Shown one piece after another: positions 31,425 through 40,729 of a DNA stretch of 64,000 nt. Numbering within the stretch: position 1 is the first letter of the stretch; every line of letters starts with the position of its first letter. The notes beneath the pieces were generated by a model. That model worked only from the letters and a program-made list of their open reading frames with translations, did not search any database and was not told the DNA's origin. Source of the stretch: Nostocoides sp. (lineage in GTDB: Bacteria > Actinomycetota > Actinomycetes > Actinomycetales > Dermatophilaceae); assembly GCA_016716625.1 (NCBI GenBank), contig JADJVJ010000001.1, positions 620,001-684,000 on the forward strand, written 5' to 3'. The position numbers and the translations under genes were made by a program.

Positions 31425-33104
31425 GTGACCGAGACCTCCTCCAGCCCGCGCACCCCCACCGCCGTCGACGCCATCGCCGACCAGCACTTCGACCGCAGCA
31501 TCGAGCTGAGTCCGATCTCGGCGACCTACCTCGGCGTTGCCGGCCATGATCGCGACCTCGACGACTTCTCCCCGGCCGGGGCGCAGGCGCACGCCACCCT
31601 GGCCGCCGAGACGCTCGCGCGGCTCGCCGCGGCAACCCCGGCGGACGCCACGGACGAAGTCACCATCGCGGCCATGCGGGAACGCCTGGAGCTTCAGCTC
31701 GAGGTCCATGCCTCAGGCTGGGACGCCGCCGCGATCAACGTGCTCGCCTGCCCGCTCCAGGAGATCCGGTCGATCTTCGACCTCATGGACACCTCGACCG
31801 ACACCGGGCAGGAGGCCTTCACCGCCCGTATGGGGCAGGTGCCGGGGGCCCTGGACGGGTGGCGGGAGAGCCTGAGCGAGCAGGCCGCGCAGGGCCGGGT
31901 CGCCGCCCGCCGGCAGGTGCTCGCGGCGGCGGCCCAGTGCGACGAACTCGTCGCCACGGACGGCTACTTCGCCGGGCTCGTGGCGAACACCTCGGTCGAG
32001 GGGACGCGCCGCGGCGACCTCGAGCGGGCCGTCGCCGCCGCGGCCACGGCATACGAGAGCCTGGGGGGCTTCCTGCGCGAGGTCATCCTCCCGGAGGCCC
32101 CGGAACGGGACGGCGTCGGCCGGGAACGGTACGCCCTGACCAGCCGGCAGTTCCTCGGGGCCACCATCGACCTCGAGGAGACCTATGCCTGGGGGCAGGA
32201 GGAGCTCGCCCGGATCACGGAGCAGATGGCCGAGACGGCCGAGAGGATCAGGCCGGGCGCCTCGGTCAAGGAGGCCATCGAGGCCCTCGATACCGACCCC
32301 GCCTATGCCCTGCACGGCACCGACGCCCTGCGGGCCTGGATGCAGGAGCGCGCCGACGAGGCGATCGCCATGCTCGCCGGCACCCACTTCGACATCCCGG
32401 AGCCGGTCCGCACCATCGAATGCTGCATCGCCCCCACCCAGACCGGCGGGATCTACTACACCGGGCCCAGTGAGGACTTCACCCGGCCCGGCCGGATGTG
32501 GTGGTCGGTGCCCAAGGGGGTCACCGACTTCGGGACCTGGCGCGAACTGACCACCGTCTATCACGAGGGGGTCCCCGGGCATCATCTCCAGGTGGCCCAG
32601 ACCACCTATCGGCGGGCCGAACTCAACCGCTGGCGTCGGCTCATGTGCTGGGTGTCCGGTCACGGTGAGGGCTGGGCCCTGTACGCCGAGTGGCTCATGG
32701 CCGAACTCGGCGCGATGGACGACCCGGGCAACTATCTCGGCCTGCTCGATGGCCAATCGCTGCGGGCGGCCCGGGTGGTCCTCGACATCGGCGTGCACTG
32801 CGATTTCCCGGCGCCGTCCTCGCTCGGGGGTGGGGCGTGGACCTACGAGAAGGCCTGGGACTTCCTCAACCGGCACGCCAACGCGGGCGAGGGGCAGCTC
32901 CGGTTCGAGCTCGACCGCTATCTCGGCTGGCCCGGGCAGGCGCCGTCCTACAAGATCGGTGAACGGCTGTGGATGCAGATCCGCGCCGAACTCGCCGAGC
33001 GCGACGGTGCCGCCTTCGACCTCAAGGGGTTCCACCGTCGCGCCCTCGACCTGGGCTCGGTCGGGCTCGACGTCATGCGCGGCGCCCTGCTCGGGTCAGC
33101 GTAG
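31425..33104 (+). CDS. DUF885 family metalloprotein (probable zinc peptidase)
   Basis: A 559-residue cytosolic protein without signal peptide. It contains the gluzincin-like motif HEGVPGHHLQ (H380, E381, H386/H387) and, further on, SGHGEGWALYAEWLM with the likely glutamate ligand, both characteristic of DUF885 (PF05960). A zinc-dependent peptidase role is expected from fold relatives; the substrate is unknown. The GTG start is supported by the -10 element. Its stop overlaps the convergent accE gene by 9 bp, and a hairpin follows within accE. Confidence 0.85.
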   Translation: MTETSSSPRTPTAVDAIADQHFDRSIELSPISATYLGVAGHDRDLDDFSPAGAQAHATLAAETLARLAAATPADATDEVTIAAMRERLELQLEVHASGWDAAAINVLACPLQEIRSIFDLMDTSTDTGQEAFTARMGQVPGALDGWRESLSEQAAQGRVAARRQVLAAAAQCDELVATDGYFAGLVANTSVEGTRRGDLERAVAAAATAYESLGGFLREVILPEAPERDGVGRERYALTSRQFLGATIDLEETYAWGQEELARITEQMAETAERIRPGASVKEAIEALDTDPAYALHGTDALRAWMQERADEAIAMLAGTHFDIPEPVRTIECCIAPTQTGGIYYTGPSEDFTRPGRMWWSVPKGVTDFGTWRELTTVYHEGVPGHHLQVAQTTYRRAELNRWRRLMCWVSGHGEGWALYAEWLMAELGAMDDPGNYLGLLDGQSLRAARVVLDIGVHCDFPAPSSLGGGAWTYEKAWDFLNRHANAGEGQLRFELDRYLGWPGQAPSYKIGERLWMQIRAELAERDGAAFDLKGFHRRALDLGSVGLDVMRGALLGSA

Positions 33105-33340
33105 CGAGGACCGCCAGGCGCCCGAGCCGTGCGGCAGCGTATGCCGTAGGGCTCGGGCATGGTCGGCCCACCCCCCGGCGCGCGATCCCTGGGCCGCCGA
33201 TCCGACCGGGCCTCCTGAGGCCGCCGAGAGGACTGCCACGAGGGCCGCGACCTCCTCGGAGGTGGCGCTGCCGTGGATGGTGAGGGCCGGCGCCGGCGCG
33301 CCCACTGCCTCGGGAGCGGCGTTCGACTCGGGAGTGGCGC

Positions 33341-33344
<4 letters not shown>
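33096..33344 (-). CDS. accE: acyl-CoA carboxylase epsilon subunit
   Basis: An 82-residue small protein. After a Pro/Ala-rich head it contains LTIHGSATSEEVAALVAVLSA, the conserved segment of AccE subunits, which stabilise the alpha-beta carboxylase complex in actinobacteria (established for AccE5). The GTG start overlaps the accD stop by 4 bp (GTGA), so both are co-translated. Confidence 0.88.
33120..33158 (+). terminator. two-part hairpin just after the DUF885 gene
   Basis: GCCCGAGCC pairs with GGCTCGGGC; inside, CGGCA-5 nt-TGCCG forms a second stem that contains a TATGCCG motif. It begins 16 bp after the DUF885 stop and lies inside the 3' part of accE coding sequence, where it could stop transcripts coming from the left. 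Confidence 0.55.
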
Positions 33345-34969
<1,625 letters not shown>

Positions 34970-34975
34970 GACCCG

Positions 34976-34985
34976 AGCCTAGCCT
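34976..34985. promoter_or_regulatory. overlapping divergent -10 elements of accD5 and birA
   Basis: AGCCTAGCCT holds TAGGCT on the minus strand (6 nt before accD5 ATG) and TAGCCT on the plus strand (7 nt before birA GTG); they share 2 bp. The start codons are only 23 bp apart, so both mRNAs must be leaderless or nearly so and should compete for RNA polymerase. Confidence 0.6.
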
Positions 34986-34992
34986 TGTCTGC

Positions 34993-35772
34993 GTGCCCCC
35001 TTCCTCCCCCGTTCGCTCTCTCGACCCCCGGCAGGTGCCGGTGGGCCCGCCGTGGGGTGTCGTGGAGGTGTGGCCCAGCCTGCCCTCGACCAACATCACC
35101 TGCGCGCACGACCCCCGCCCGTGGCGGGTGGTGACCGCGGAGGAGCAAACCGCCGGCCGGGGCCGGCTCGACCGCTCCTGGACCACCATCCCCGGCTCCA
35201 GCCTCGCGGTGAGCGTGCTGCTGCCGCACGAGGAGCTCGCCGCGAGCGGCTTGCCGCTCGGCTGGGTGCCGCTGGTCGCCGGGGTGGCCGTATGTCGTGC
35301 GGTCGCCGACACCGCTGGCCTGGCCACCGCGCTGAAATGGCCCAACGATGTCCTCGTGCCCTGCGCCGGTGACCGCAAGCTCGCGGGAATCCTCTGCCAA
35401 TGGGTGAGCGAGGGCGTGGTGGTCGGGATGGGGGTCAACGTCAACACCCCGGAAGCGGAGCTTCCGTTGGAGAGTGCCACCTCGGTGCGGGCGGCGGGGG
35501 CGGGGCCGGTGACCCGGGAGGCCGTGCTCGGCGCCTACCTCAACGCCCTGGCCGCGCTCGTGCTCGGCGCAGCGGCGGCCGCCCGCACGGCATACGCGGA
35601 TCTCAGTGCCACGATCGGCGCCGAGGTCGAGGTGACCCAGGGCGCGGGGGCCGCGGTGCGTGGCCGGGCCAGTGGGGTGGACCCCGACGGCCGGCTCATC
35701 GTGGAGACCGACAAGGGAGCGCTGGCGCTCGCCGCGGGAGATGTCATCCACCTTCGGGCGAGCCGGTCGTGA
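34993..35772 (+). CDS. birA: biotin-[acetyl-CoA-carboxylase] ligase
   Basis: A 259-residue monofunctional biotin protein ligase with no N-terminal DNA-binding domain. It activates biotin and attaches it to the carrier domain of the carboxylase alpha subunit. Motifs: EQTAGRGRLDRSW (GRGR biotinyl-AMP loop, about 55-58), LKWPNDV (about 114-120), KLAGILCQ and GMGVNVN. The GTG start is set by the -10 element 7 nt upstream. It overlaps the nucleotide cyclase gene by 4 bp, and is divergent from accD5. Confidence 0.93.
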   Translation: MPPSSPVRSLDPRQVPVGPPWGVVEVWPSLPSTNITCAHDPRPWRVVTAEEQTAGRGRLDRSWTTIPGSSLAVSVLLPHEELAASGLPLGWVPLVAGVAVCRAVADTAGLATALKWPNDVLVPCAGDRKLAGILCQWVSEGVVVGMGVNVNTPEAELPLESATSVRAAGAGPVTREAVLGAYLNALAALVLGAAAAARTAYADLSATIGAEVEVTQGAGAAVRGRASGVDPDGRLIVETDKGALALAAGDVIHLRASRS

Positions 35773-36821
35773 ACGAGGACCTCCCCGACCGGATCGAGGA
35801 ACTGCTCCTCGGCCGACCCGCCACGATGGGCCGTCGGGAGGTTTCGCAGGGGGCCGAGGTGTCGTTGTCCACCGCCCGCAAGTTCTGGCACGCCCTCGGC
35901 TTCCAGATCGTCGAGGACAAGGACGCCATGTTCACCGAGGCCGACCTGCGCGCGTTGCAGCAGGTCGTCCGGCTCGTCGAGGACCGTGGGATCACCGAGG
36001 AACTCGCCCTGGCGATGACCCGCGCCTTCGCCCGGACCGCCGACCGGCTCGCCGTATGGCAAACCCAACTCGTGGCCGAGTACCTCACCCCGGAGGATCA
36101 GGAGGCCCCGGTCGGGGAGCAGGACGCCCGATCGGTCCCGGAACGCGCCATCGCCGAGGAGACCGCGCGCAAGCTCGCCGCGCTCGCCGACGACATCGAA
36201 CCGCTCCTGGTCTATGTCTGGCGCCGCCACCTTACCGGTGCCATCTCGAGGATGCTGGCCGATGCGAGCATGCCCGAACATCCGGCGACCGCGGCCCCCC
36301 TGCGAGTTGTCGGCTTTGCCGACCTCGTCGACTTCACCGCGCTCGTGCGCCGGATGACCGAGCGGCAGCTCGCCACCCTGGTCCAACGGTTCGAGCGGCT
36401 GGCCAGCGATGTGGTGACCACGCACGGCGGGCGGGTTATCAAGACCGTGGGGGACGAGGTGCTCTTCGTGCACACCGCACCGGCGGCCGGCGCGGCCATC
36501 GCCCTCGACCTCGTCGATGCCATGGCCGAGGACGACCTCTTGCCCCAGGTCCGAGTCGGGCTCGCCTACGGGCCGGTGGTCTCCCGACTCGGTGACGTGT
36601 TCGGGACGACCGTCAACCGGGCCAGCCGCCTCACCGCGGTCACCCCGCGCGGGCGGGTCTATGTCGATGACGAACTCACCCGCAGACTGGCCTCGGTGTC
36701 GGGCTTCTCGACCGTTCCGGGGCGCCGCCGCACCCTTCGGGGCATCGGGTCGGTGACCCCCGCCGAACTGCACCGTGCACGTGGTGGGCGCGGTCTTCCT
36801 GTGCTCGACCCCCCGGGGTGA
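35769..36821 (+). CDS. class III adenylate/guanylate cyclase with N-terminal regulatory domain
   Basis: A 350-residue protein. The N-terminal about 160 residues (ELLLGRPATMGRREVSQ, STARKFWHALGF, then a helical stretch) resemble the autoinhibitory regulatory domain of mycobacterial cyclases such as Rv1264. The C-terminal cyclase domain (about 178-345) has the metal-binding Asp in FADLVDFT, the Lys and Asp of VIKTVGDEVLF, and the transition-state pair Asn-Arg in GTTVNRASRL, so it should be active. Purine specificity is not certain, cAMP being more likely. GTG start overlapping birA (GTGA); the response regulator gene follows at once. Confidence 0.85.
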   Translation: MNEDLPDRIEELLLGRPATMGRREVSQGAEVSLSTARKFWHALGFQIVEDKDAMFTEADLRALQQVVRLVEDRGITEELALAMTRAFARTADRLAVWQTQLVAEYLTPEDQEAPVGEQDARSVPERAIAEETARKLAALADDIEPLLVYVWRRHLTGAISRMLADASMPEHPATAAPLRVVGFADLVDFTALVRRMTERQLATLVQRFERLASDVVTTHGGRVIKTVGDEVLFVHTAPAAGAAIALDLVDAMAEDDLLPQVRVGLAYGPVVSRLGDVFGTTVNRASRLTAVTPRGRVYVDDELTRRLASVSGFSTVPGRRRTLRGIGSVTPAELHRARGGRGLPVLDPPG

Positions 36822-36822
36822 C

Positions 36823-36828
36823 TACCAT
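36823..36828 (+). promoter_or_regulatory. -10 element (TACCAT) for the response regulator gene
   Basis: TACCAT lies 7 nt before the ATG and starts 1 nt after the cyclase stop codon, suggesting an internal leaderless promoter for the two-component pair. Confidence 0.45.
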
Positions 36829-36835
36829 CGCCGGT

Positions 36836-37510
36836 ATGACCAAGGTCCTGCTCGCCGAAGACGACGTGGCGATTTCGGACCCGCTGGCTCGGGCGTTGCG
36901 TCGAGAAGGCTATGACGTCGAGGTCCGTGGAGACGGGCTATCGGCCCTGGAGGCCGCCCGGTCGCTGCCGGACCTGCTCATCCTCGACCTCGGGCTCCCG
37001 CAGCTCGACGGGCTTGAGGTGTGCCGTCTGCTCCGGGCAGAAGGCCTCACCTTGCCGGTCCTCATGCTCACCGCCCGGGCCGACGAGGTCGACCTCGTCG
37101 TCGGGCTCGACGCCGGTGCCGACGACTATGTGACCAAACCGTTCCGCCTCGCCGAGTTGCTTGCCCGGGCACGGGCCCTGCTTCGCCGGGGGGTGAGCGA
37201 GGCATCCCCGAGCGAGTCGCTCATCCGGATCGACCCGGACTCTCGCCGGGTCTATCTGCGCGGAGACGAACTCCAGCTCACCGGTAAGGAGTTCGACCTG
37301 CTCCGCGTCCTGGTCCGCAACGAAGGCAAGGTCGTCTCCCGGGAACGACTCATGCGTGACGTCTGGGACACCGCCTGGTTCGGTTCGACCAAGACCCTCG
37401 ACATGCACATCTCGGTCCTCCGCCGAAAGCTCGGTGACGACGCCGGGCAGCCCCGCTACATCCGGACCGTGAGAGGCGTGGGCTTCCGCTTCGACAGCAG
37501 AGAGGACTAG
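36836..37510 (+). CDS. OmpR-family response regulator
   Basis: A 224-residue regulator. Receiver domain: acidic pair D9/D10 in LLAEDD, phosphoacceptor D51 in LLILDLGLP, T79 in MLTAR, and K101 in YVTKPFR. The C-terminal winged helix (about 127-222) has LTGKEFDLLRVLVRNEGKV and RTVRGVGFRF. The ATG at 36836 gives the usual start; a GTG at 36818 overlapping the cyclase stop is an alternative. The kinase gene follows after 2 bp. Confidence 0.93.
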   Translation: MTKVLLAEDDVAISDPLARALRREGYDVEVRGDGLSALEAARSLPDLLILDLGLPQLDGLEVCRLLRAEGLTLPVLMLTARADEVDLVVGLDAGADDYVTKPFRLAELLARARALLRRGVSEASPSESLIRIDPDSRRVYLRGDELQLTGKEFDLLRVLVRNEGKVVSRERLMRDVWDTAWFGSTKTLDMHISVLRRKLGDDAGQPRYIRTVRGVGFRFDSRED

Positions 37511-37512
37511 CC

Positions 37513-38526
37513 GTGCAGCGGATCCTTGCCCGCTCCGCCGTCCAGATGGTCATCATCACCTTCGTCTTCTACACCTTCCCCGCGGTGTTCGTCGTCGTCT
37601 GGCTGAGCAGCCGCACACCGGAGCAGCTCGTCGCCATCTCCGCATCGATCTCCCAGCCGGATGTCGTGGTCCGGCTCGTCTTCGTGGCGTTCCTCATCCT
37701 GGCAGTGACCGTCGCGCTCTCGTATCGGATCGCGCGGGGTCGGGCCGAAGCCATCGCCATCCCGCTCGACGAGCTGCGCGCACGGGCCGAGCGGCTTGGC
37801 GCCGGGGATGCCCGTCAGCCGGCCTTGAAGTCGGGGATCGTCGAGATCGACCAATTGAGCGAGGCGCTCTTCCGGGGCACCATGCAGGCATCCCGGCGTC
37901 TGGCCGCCGAGCGTGACTTCGCCGCGGACGCCTCCCACCAGTTGCGGACCCCGCTCACCGCCCTCCTCATGCGGCTCGAGGAGATCGCCGCCACCGACGA
38001 CCTCGAGGTCGTCGAGGAGGAGGCTCAGATCGCCATTGCCCAGGTCGAGCGGTTGAGCCGGACGGTCGATGAACTCATGGGTCGCACCCGCTCGGGCGTG
38101 GAGACCTCGCCGGCGGTCTCGCTCGACAGCGTGTTGGCCTCATTGCAGCGGGAGTGGCAGCCGGCGTTCGTGCATCATCGGCGCAGCATGCACATCACCG
38201 GCGACCGGGGGGTCAAGGTGCGAGCCGCTCCGGTCGCGCTCGCCCAGATCCTGACCACCCTCCTGGAGAACTCACTCCAGCACGGTGCGGGCACGGTCGA
38301 GGTGGCCGCGCGGCGCTCGGGGCCCTCGGTCGTCATCGAAGTGACCGACGAGGGGAAGGGCGTGCCCCCCGAGATCGCGACGCACATCTTCGAGCGCTCG
38401 GTGTCTTCCTCCGGCTCCGGTCTCGGTCTGGCGCTGGCCCGTGACCTCGCGGAAGCGCACGGCGGCCGACTCGAGTTGCTGTCCTCGTCGCCGGCGATCT
38501 TCGCGCTTTTCCTCTCCGAGGCCTAG
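37513..38526 (+). CDS. sensor histidine kinase
   Basis: A 337-residue membrane kinase. TM1 about 9-31 and TM2 about 52-72 flank a very short (about 20-residue) external loop, so it may sense within the membrane. A HAMP-like linker leads to the phosphoacceptor H142 (DASHQLRTPL). The ATP domain has N253 (LLENSLQH), DEGKG (279-283) and GSGLGLAL (301-308). It forms a two-component system with the preceding regulator. Target genes are unknown; the preceding cyclase hints at envelope or energy sensing. Its stop overlaps the convergent GtrA gene by 4 bp. Confidence 0.92.
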   Translation: MQRILARSAVQMVIITFVFYTFPAVFVVVWLSSRTPEQLVAISASISQPDVVVRLVFVAFLILAVTVALSYRIARGRAEAIAIPLDELRARAERLGAGDARQPALKSGIVEIDQLSEALFRGTMQASRRLAAERDFAADASHQLRTPLTALLMRLEEIAATDDLEVVEEEAQIAIAQVERLSRTVDELMGRTRSGVETSPAVSLDSVLASLQREWQPAFVHHRRSMHITGDRGVKVRAAPVALAQILTTLLENSLQHGAGTVEVAARRSGPSVVIEVTDEGKGVPPEIATHIFERSVSSSGSGLGLALARDLAEAHGGRLELLSSSPAIFALFLSEA

Positions 38527-38987
38527 GTGAGTTCGCCAGCGAAGACGTACCGCCGATAGGCCCAGAACCGGAAGATCGTGCCCAGAGCGATCCCGACGAG
38601 CTTGGCCAGGTTGTCGGCGGTGATGCTCTGCAGTTGGAGCACGTAGTGCGACATGCCGACCACACCCACCTGCATGAGCAGGGCTATCGCGTTGGTGCCG
38701 AAGAAGAGGGCCACCTCGTGGGCCACCGGGCGGCTGACCCGGTGCCGGAAGGTCCACAGCCGGTTGCCAAGCCAGGCTACGACGGTCGCCACGACCGCTG
38801 AGAGAATCGTCGCGGTGGTCACCTTGTGCGGCAGCACCGTGGAGCGAAGCAGGTTGAACAGCCCCATGTCGACGACGAAGGCGACCGCCCCGACCACCCC
38901 GAACTTGATGATCTCGCGGTAGACCAAGGCAACGGTTCCGCGGATCCGGTCCCCGAGCGTGTGGCGCCCCGCCTGCGTCGACTGCAC
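38523..38987 (-). CDS. GtrA family membrane protein
   Basis: A 154-residue protein with four hydrophobic helices and the GtrA-like start IIKFGVVGAVAFVVDMGLFNLL, plus NRLWTFRHR between helices 2 and 3. GtrA proteins help move lipid-linked sugars across the membrane for cell-surface glycan modification. The position next to purK/purE is the same as in mycobacteria (Rv3277). The GTG start follows TAGGCT by 6 nt. Confidence 0.88.
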   Translation of the reverse strand: MQSTQAGRHTLGDRIRGTVALVYREIIKFGVVGAVAFVVDMGLFNLLRSTVLPHKVTTATILSAVVATVVAWLGNRLWTFRHRVSRPVAHEVALFFGTNAIALLMQVGVVGMSHYVLQLQSITADNLAKLVGIALGTIFRFWAYRRYVFAGELT

Positions 38988-38993
38988 CCGATG

Positions 38994-39020
38994 AGCCTAA
39001 CCCTCGGGCCGGGATATCCT
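38994..39020. promoter_or_regulatory. divergent -10 elements of the GtrA and purK genes
   Basis: TAGGCT on the minus strand (38994-38999) lies 6 nt before the GtrA GTG, and TATCCT on the plus strand (39015-39020) lies 6 nt before the purK GTG. Only 39 bp separate the two start codons. Confidence 0.5.
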
Positions 39021-39026
39021 CGGGCG

Positions 39027-40211
39027 GTGACGACTCCACGCCGGGCTCCGGGCGGTTTTCCCGTCGTCGGGATCATCGGGGGCGGGCAACTCGCGCGGAT
39101 GTGTGCGGCTCCGGCCGCCGAACTCGGGATCACCCTGGCCGTGCTGGCCCAGTCACCCGATGACTCCGCTGCCCTGGTCATCCCGGCCTCGCCTGTCGGT
39201 GAACACACCGATGAGGCGGCGGTGCTCGCGCTCGCAGAGGTCTGCGACGTGGTCACCTTCGACCACGAGCACGTCCCGGCCGAAGTGTTGGCAGCCGTAC
39301 GAGCCAAGGGCGTGCCCATGCATCCCCATCCGGAGGCGCTGCGCTTCGCCCAAGACAAACTCGCGATGCGGACGAGGCTCACCGAGCTCGGTATTGCCTG
39401 CCCGCGGTGGGCCCAGGCGCATACCGTGGCGGAGGTGGCCCGGTTCGGCGACGAGGTCGGCTGGCCGGTCATCGCCAAGACCCCCCGGGGAGGCTACGAC
39501 GGCCGCGGGGTGCGACTCGTCGAGCGCGCCGAAGACCTCGGCGACTGGCTCACCCGGGCGCGGGAGGCCGGCGAGGGGTTGCTGCTCGAGGAGCGGGTCC
39601 CCTTCGTTCGTGAGTTGGCCGTGCTCATGGCCCGCAGCCCCTCGGGGCAGCTCGCGACCTGGCCGGTCGTGGAGACCGTGCAGACCGACGGCATCTGTAC
39701 CGAGGTCATTGCGCCGGCGCCGGGACTCGACCGCACCCTCGCGGAGAAACTGCTCACCGCGGGCGCCCAGATCGCCGCGGCCCTCGACGTCACGGGCGTG
39801 TTCGCCATCGAGGCCTTCGAGACCAGGACGGCGGAGGGGGAGCCTGGGTTCGTCGTCAACGAACTCGCCATGCGGCCGCACAACTCGGGGCACTGGTCGA
39901 TGGATGGCGCGGTGACCGGCCAGTTCGAGCAGCACCTGAGGGCCGTCCTCGACCTCCCGCTCGGCCAGCCCCACGCGCGGGAACGCTGGACCGTTATGGC
40001 GAACGTCCTCGGCGGCGACTACCCCGACCTCTACCCGGCATACCGGCATGTCATGGCCCGGGACCCGGGCGCGAAGATCCACATGTACGGCAAGGGTGTG
40101 CGGCCGGGTCGCAAGATCGGACACGTCAACGTCTGCGGGAACGACCTCGCCGATGTGCGGGACCGGGCCCGGCACGCCGCCGACTACATCCAAGGAGTGG
40201 TGACCGAGTGA
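39027..40211 (+). CDS. purK: N5-carboxyaminoimidazole ribonucleotide synthase
   Basis: A 394-residue ATP-grasp enzyme of de novo purine synthesis; it carboxylates aminoimidazole ribonucleotide with bicarbonate and ATP. Visible: GIIGGGQLARM, TFDHEHVP, KTPRGGYDGRGVRL (ATP loop), LLLEERVPFVRELAV and NELAMRPHNSGHWSMDG. GTG start with the -10 element 6 nt upstream. It overlaps purE by 4 bp (GTGA), so the two steps are coupled. Confidence 0.95.
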   Translation: MTTPRRAPGGFPVVGIIGGGQLARMCAAPAAELGITLAVLAQSPDDSAALVIPASPVGEHTDEAAVLALAEVCDVVTFDHEHVPAEVLAAVRAKGVPMHPHPEALRFAQDKLAMRTRLTELGIACPRWAQAHTVAEVARFGDEVGWPVIAKTPRGGYDGRGVRLVERAEDLGDWLTRAREAGEGLLLEERVPFVRELAVLMARSPSGQLATWPVVETVQTDGICTEVIAPAPGLDRTLAEKLLTAGAQIAAALDVTGVFAIEAFETRTAEGEPGFVVNELAMRPHNSGHWSMDGAVTGQFEQHLRAVLDLPLGQPHARERWTVMANVLGGDYPDLYPAYRHVMARDPGAKIHMYGKGVRPGRKIGHVNVCGNDLADVRDRARHAADYIQGVVTE

Positions 40212-40729
40212 GCGCAACCGTGGGCAATGCCGTGGTCGGAGTGGTCATGGGCTCGGACAGTGACTGGGCGGTCATGTCGGCCGCAGCCGAGGTCCTGCGC
40301 GAGCTCGGCGTCGACCACGAGGTGGATGTCGTCTCGGCCCACCGGATGCCGACGGAGATGATCGATTACGGCCGGTCCGCGGCCGGACGCGGCCTGCGGG
40401 TGATCATCGCTGGGGCCGGGGGCGCCGCGCACCTGCCGGGCATGCTCGCCTCGGTGACCTCGCTCCCGGTCATCGGCGTCCCGGTTCCGTTGGCCACCCT
40501 GGACGGGCTCGACTCGCTGCTCTCCATCGTCCAGATGCCGGCCGGCGTGCCGGTGGCCACGGTCTCCATCGGCGGCGCCCGCAACGCCGGACTGCTCGCC
40601 GCACGCATCCTGGCCAGCGGAACCGACCCACAGGCCGAAGCCCTTCGCCAGGCGCTCGATGGCTTCCGGGAGGACTTGCGCGCCCAGGCGCAAGCCAAGG
40701 GTAAGCAGTTGCGCGAGCGCCTCTCCTAG
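40208..40729 (+). CDS. purE: N5-carboxyaminoimidazole ribonucleotide mutase
   Basis: A 173-residue class I PurE that shifts the carboxyl group from N5 to C4 in purine synthesis. Motifs: GVVMGSDSDWAVM (substrate phosphate loop), VVSAHRMP with the catalytic His, and AGGAAHLPGM-type sequence (GAGGAAHLPGMLAS). Translation is coupled to purK. Its stop overlaps the convergent dehydrogenase gene by 4 bp. Confidence 0.95.
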   Translation: MSATVGNAVVGVVMGSDSDWAVMSAAAEVLRELGVDHEVDVVSAHRMPTEMIDYGRSAAGRGLRVIIAGAGGAAHLPGMLASVTSLPVIGVPVPLATLDGLDSLLSIVQMPAGVPVATVSIGGARNAGLLAARILASGTDPQAEALRQALDGFREDLRAQAQAKGKQLRERLS

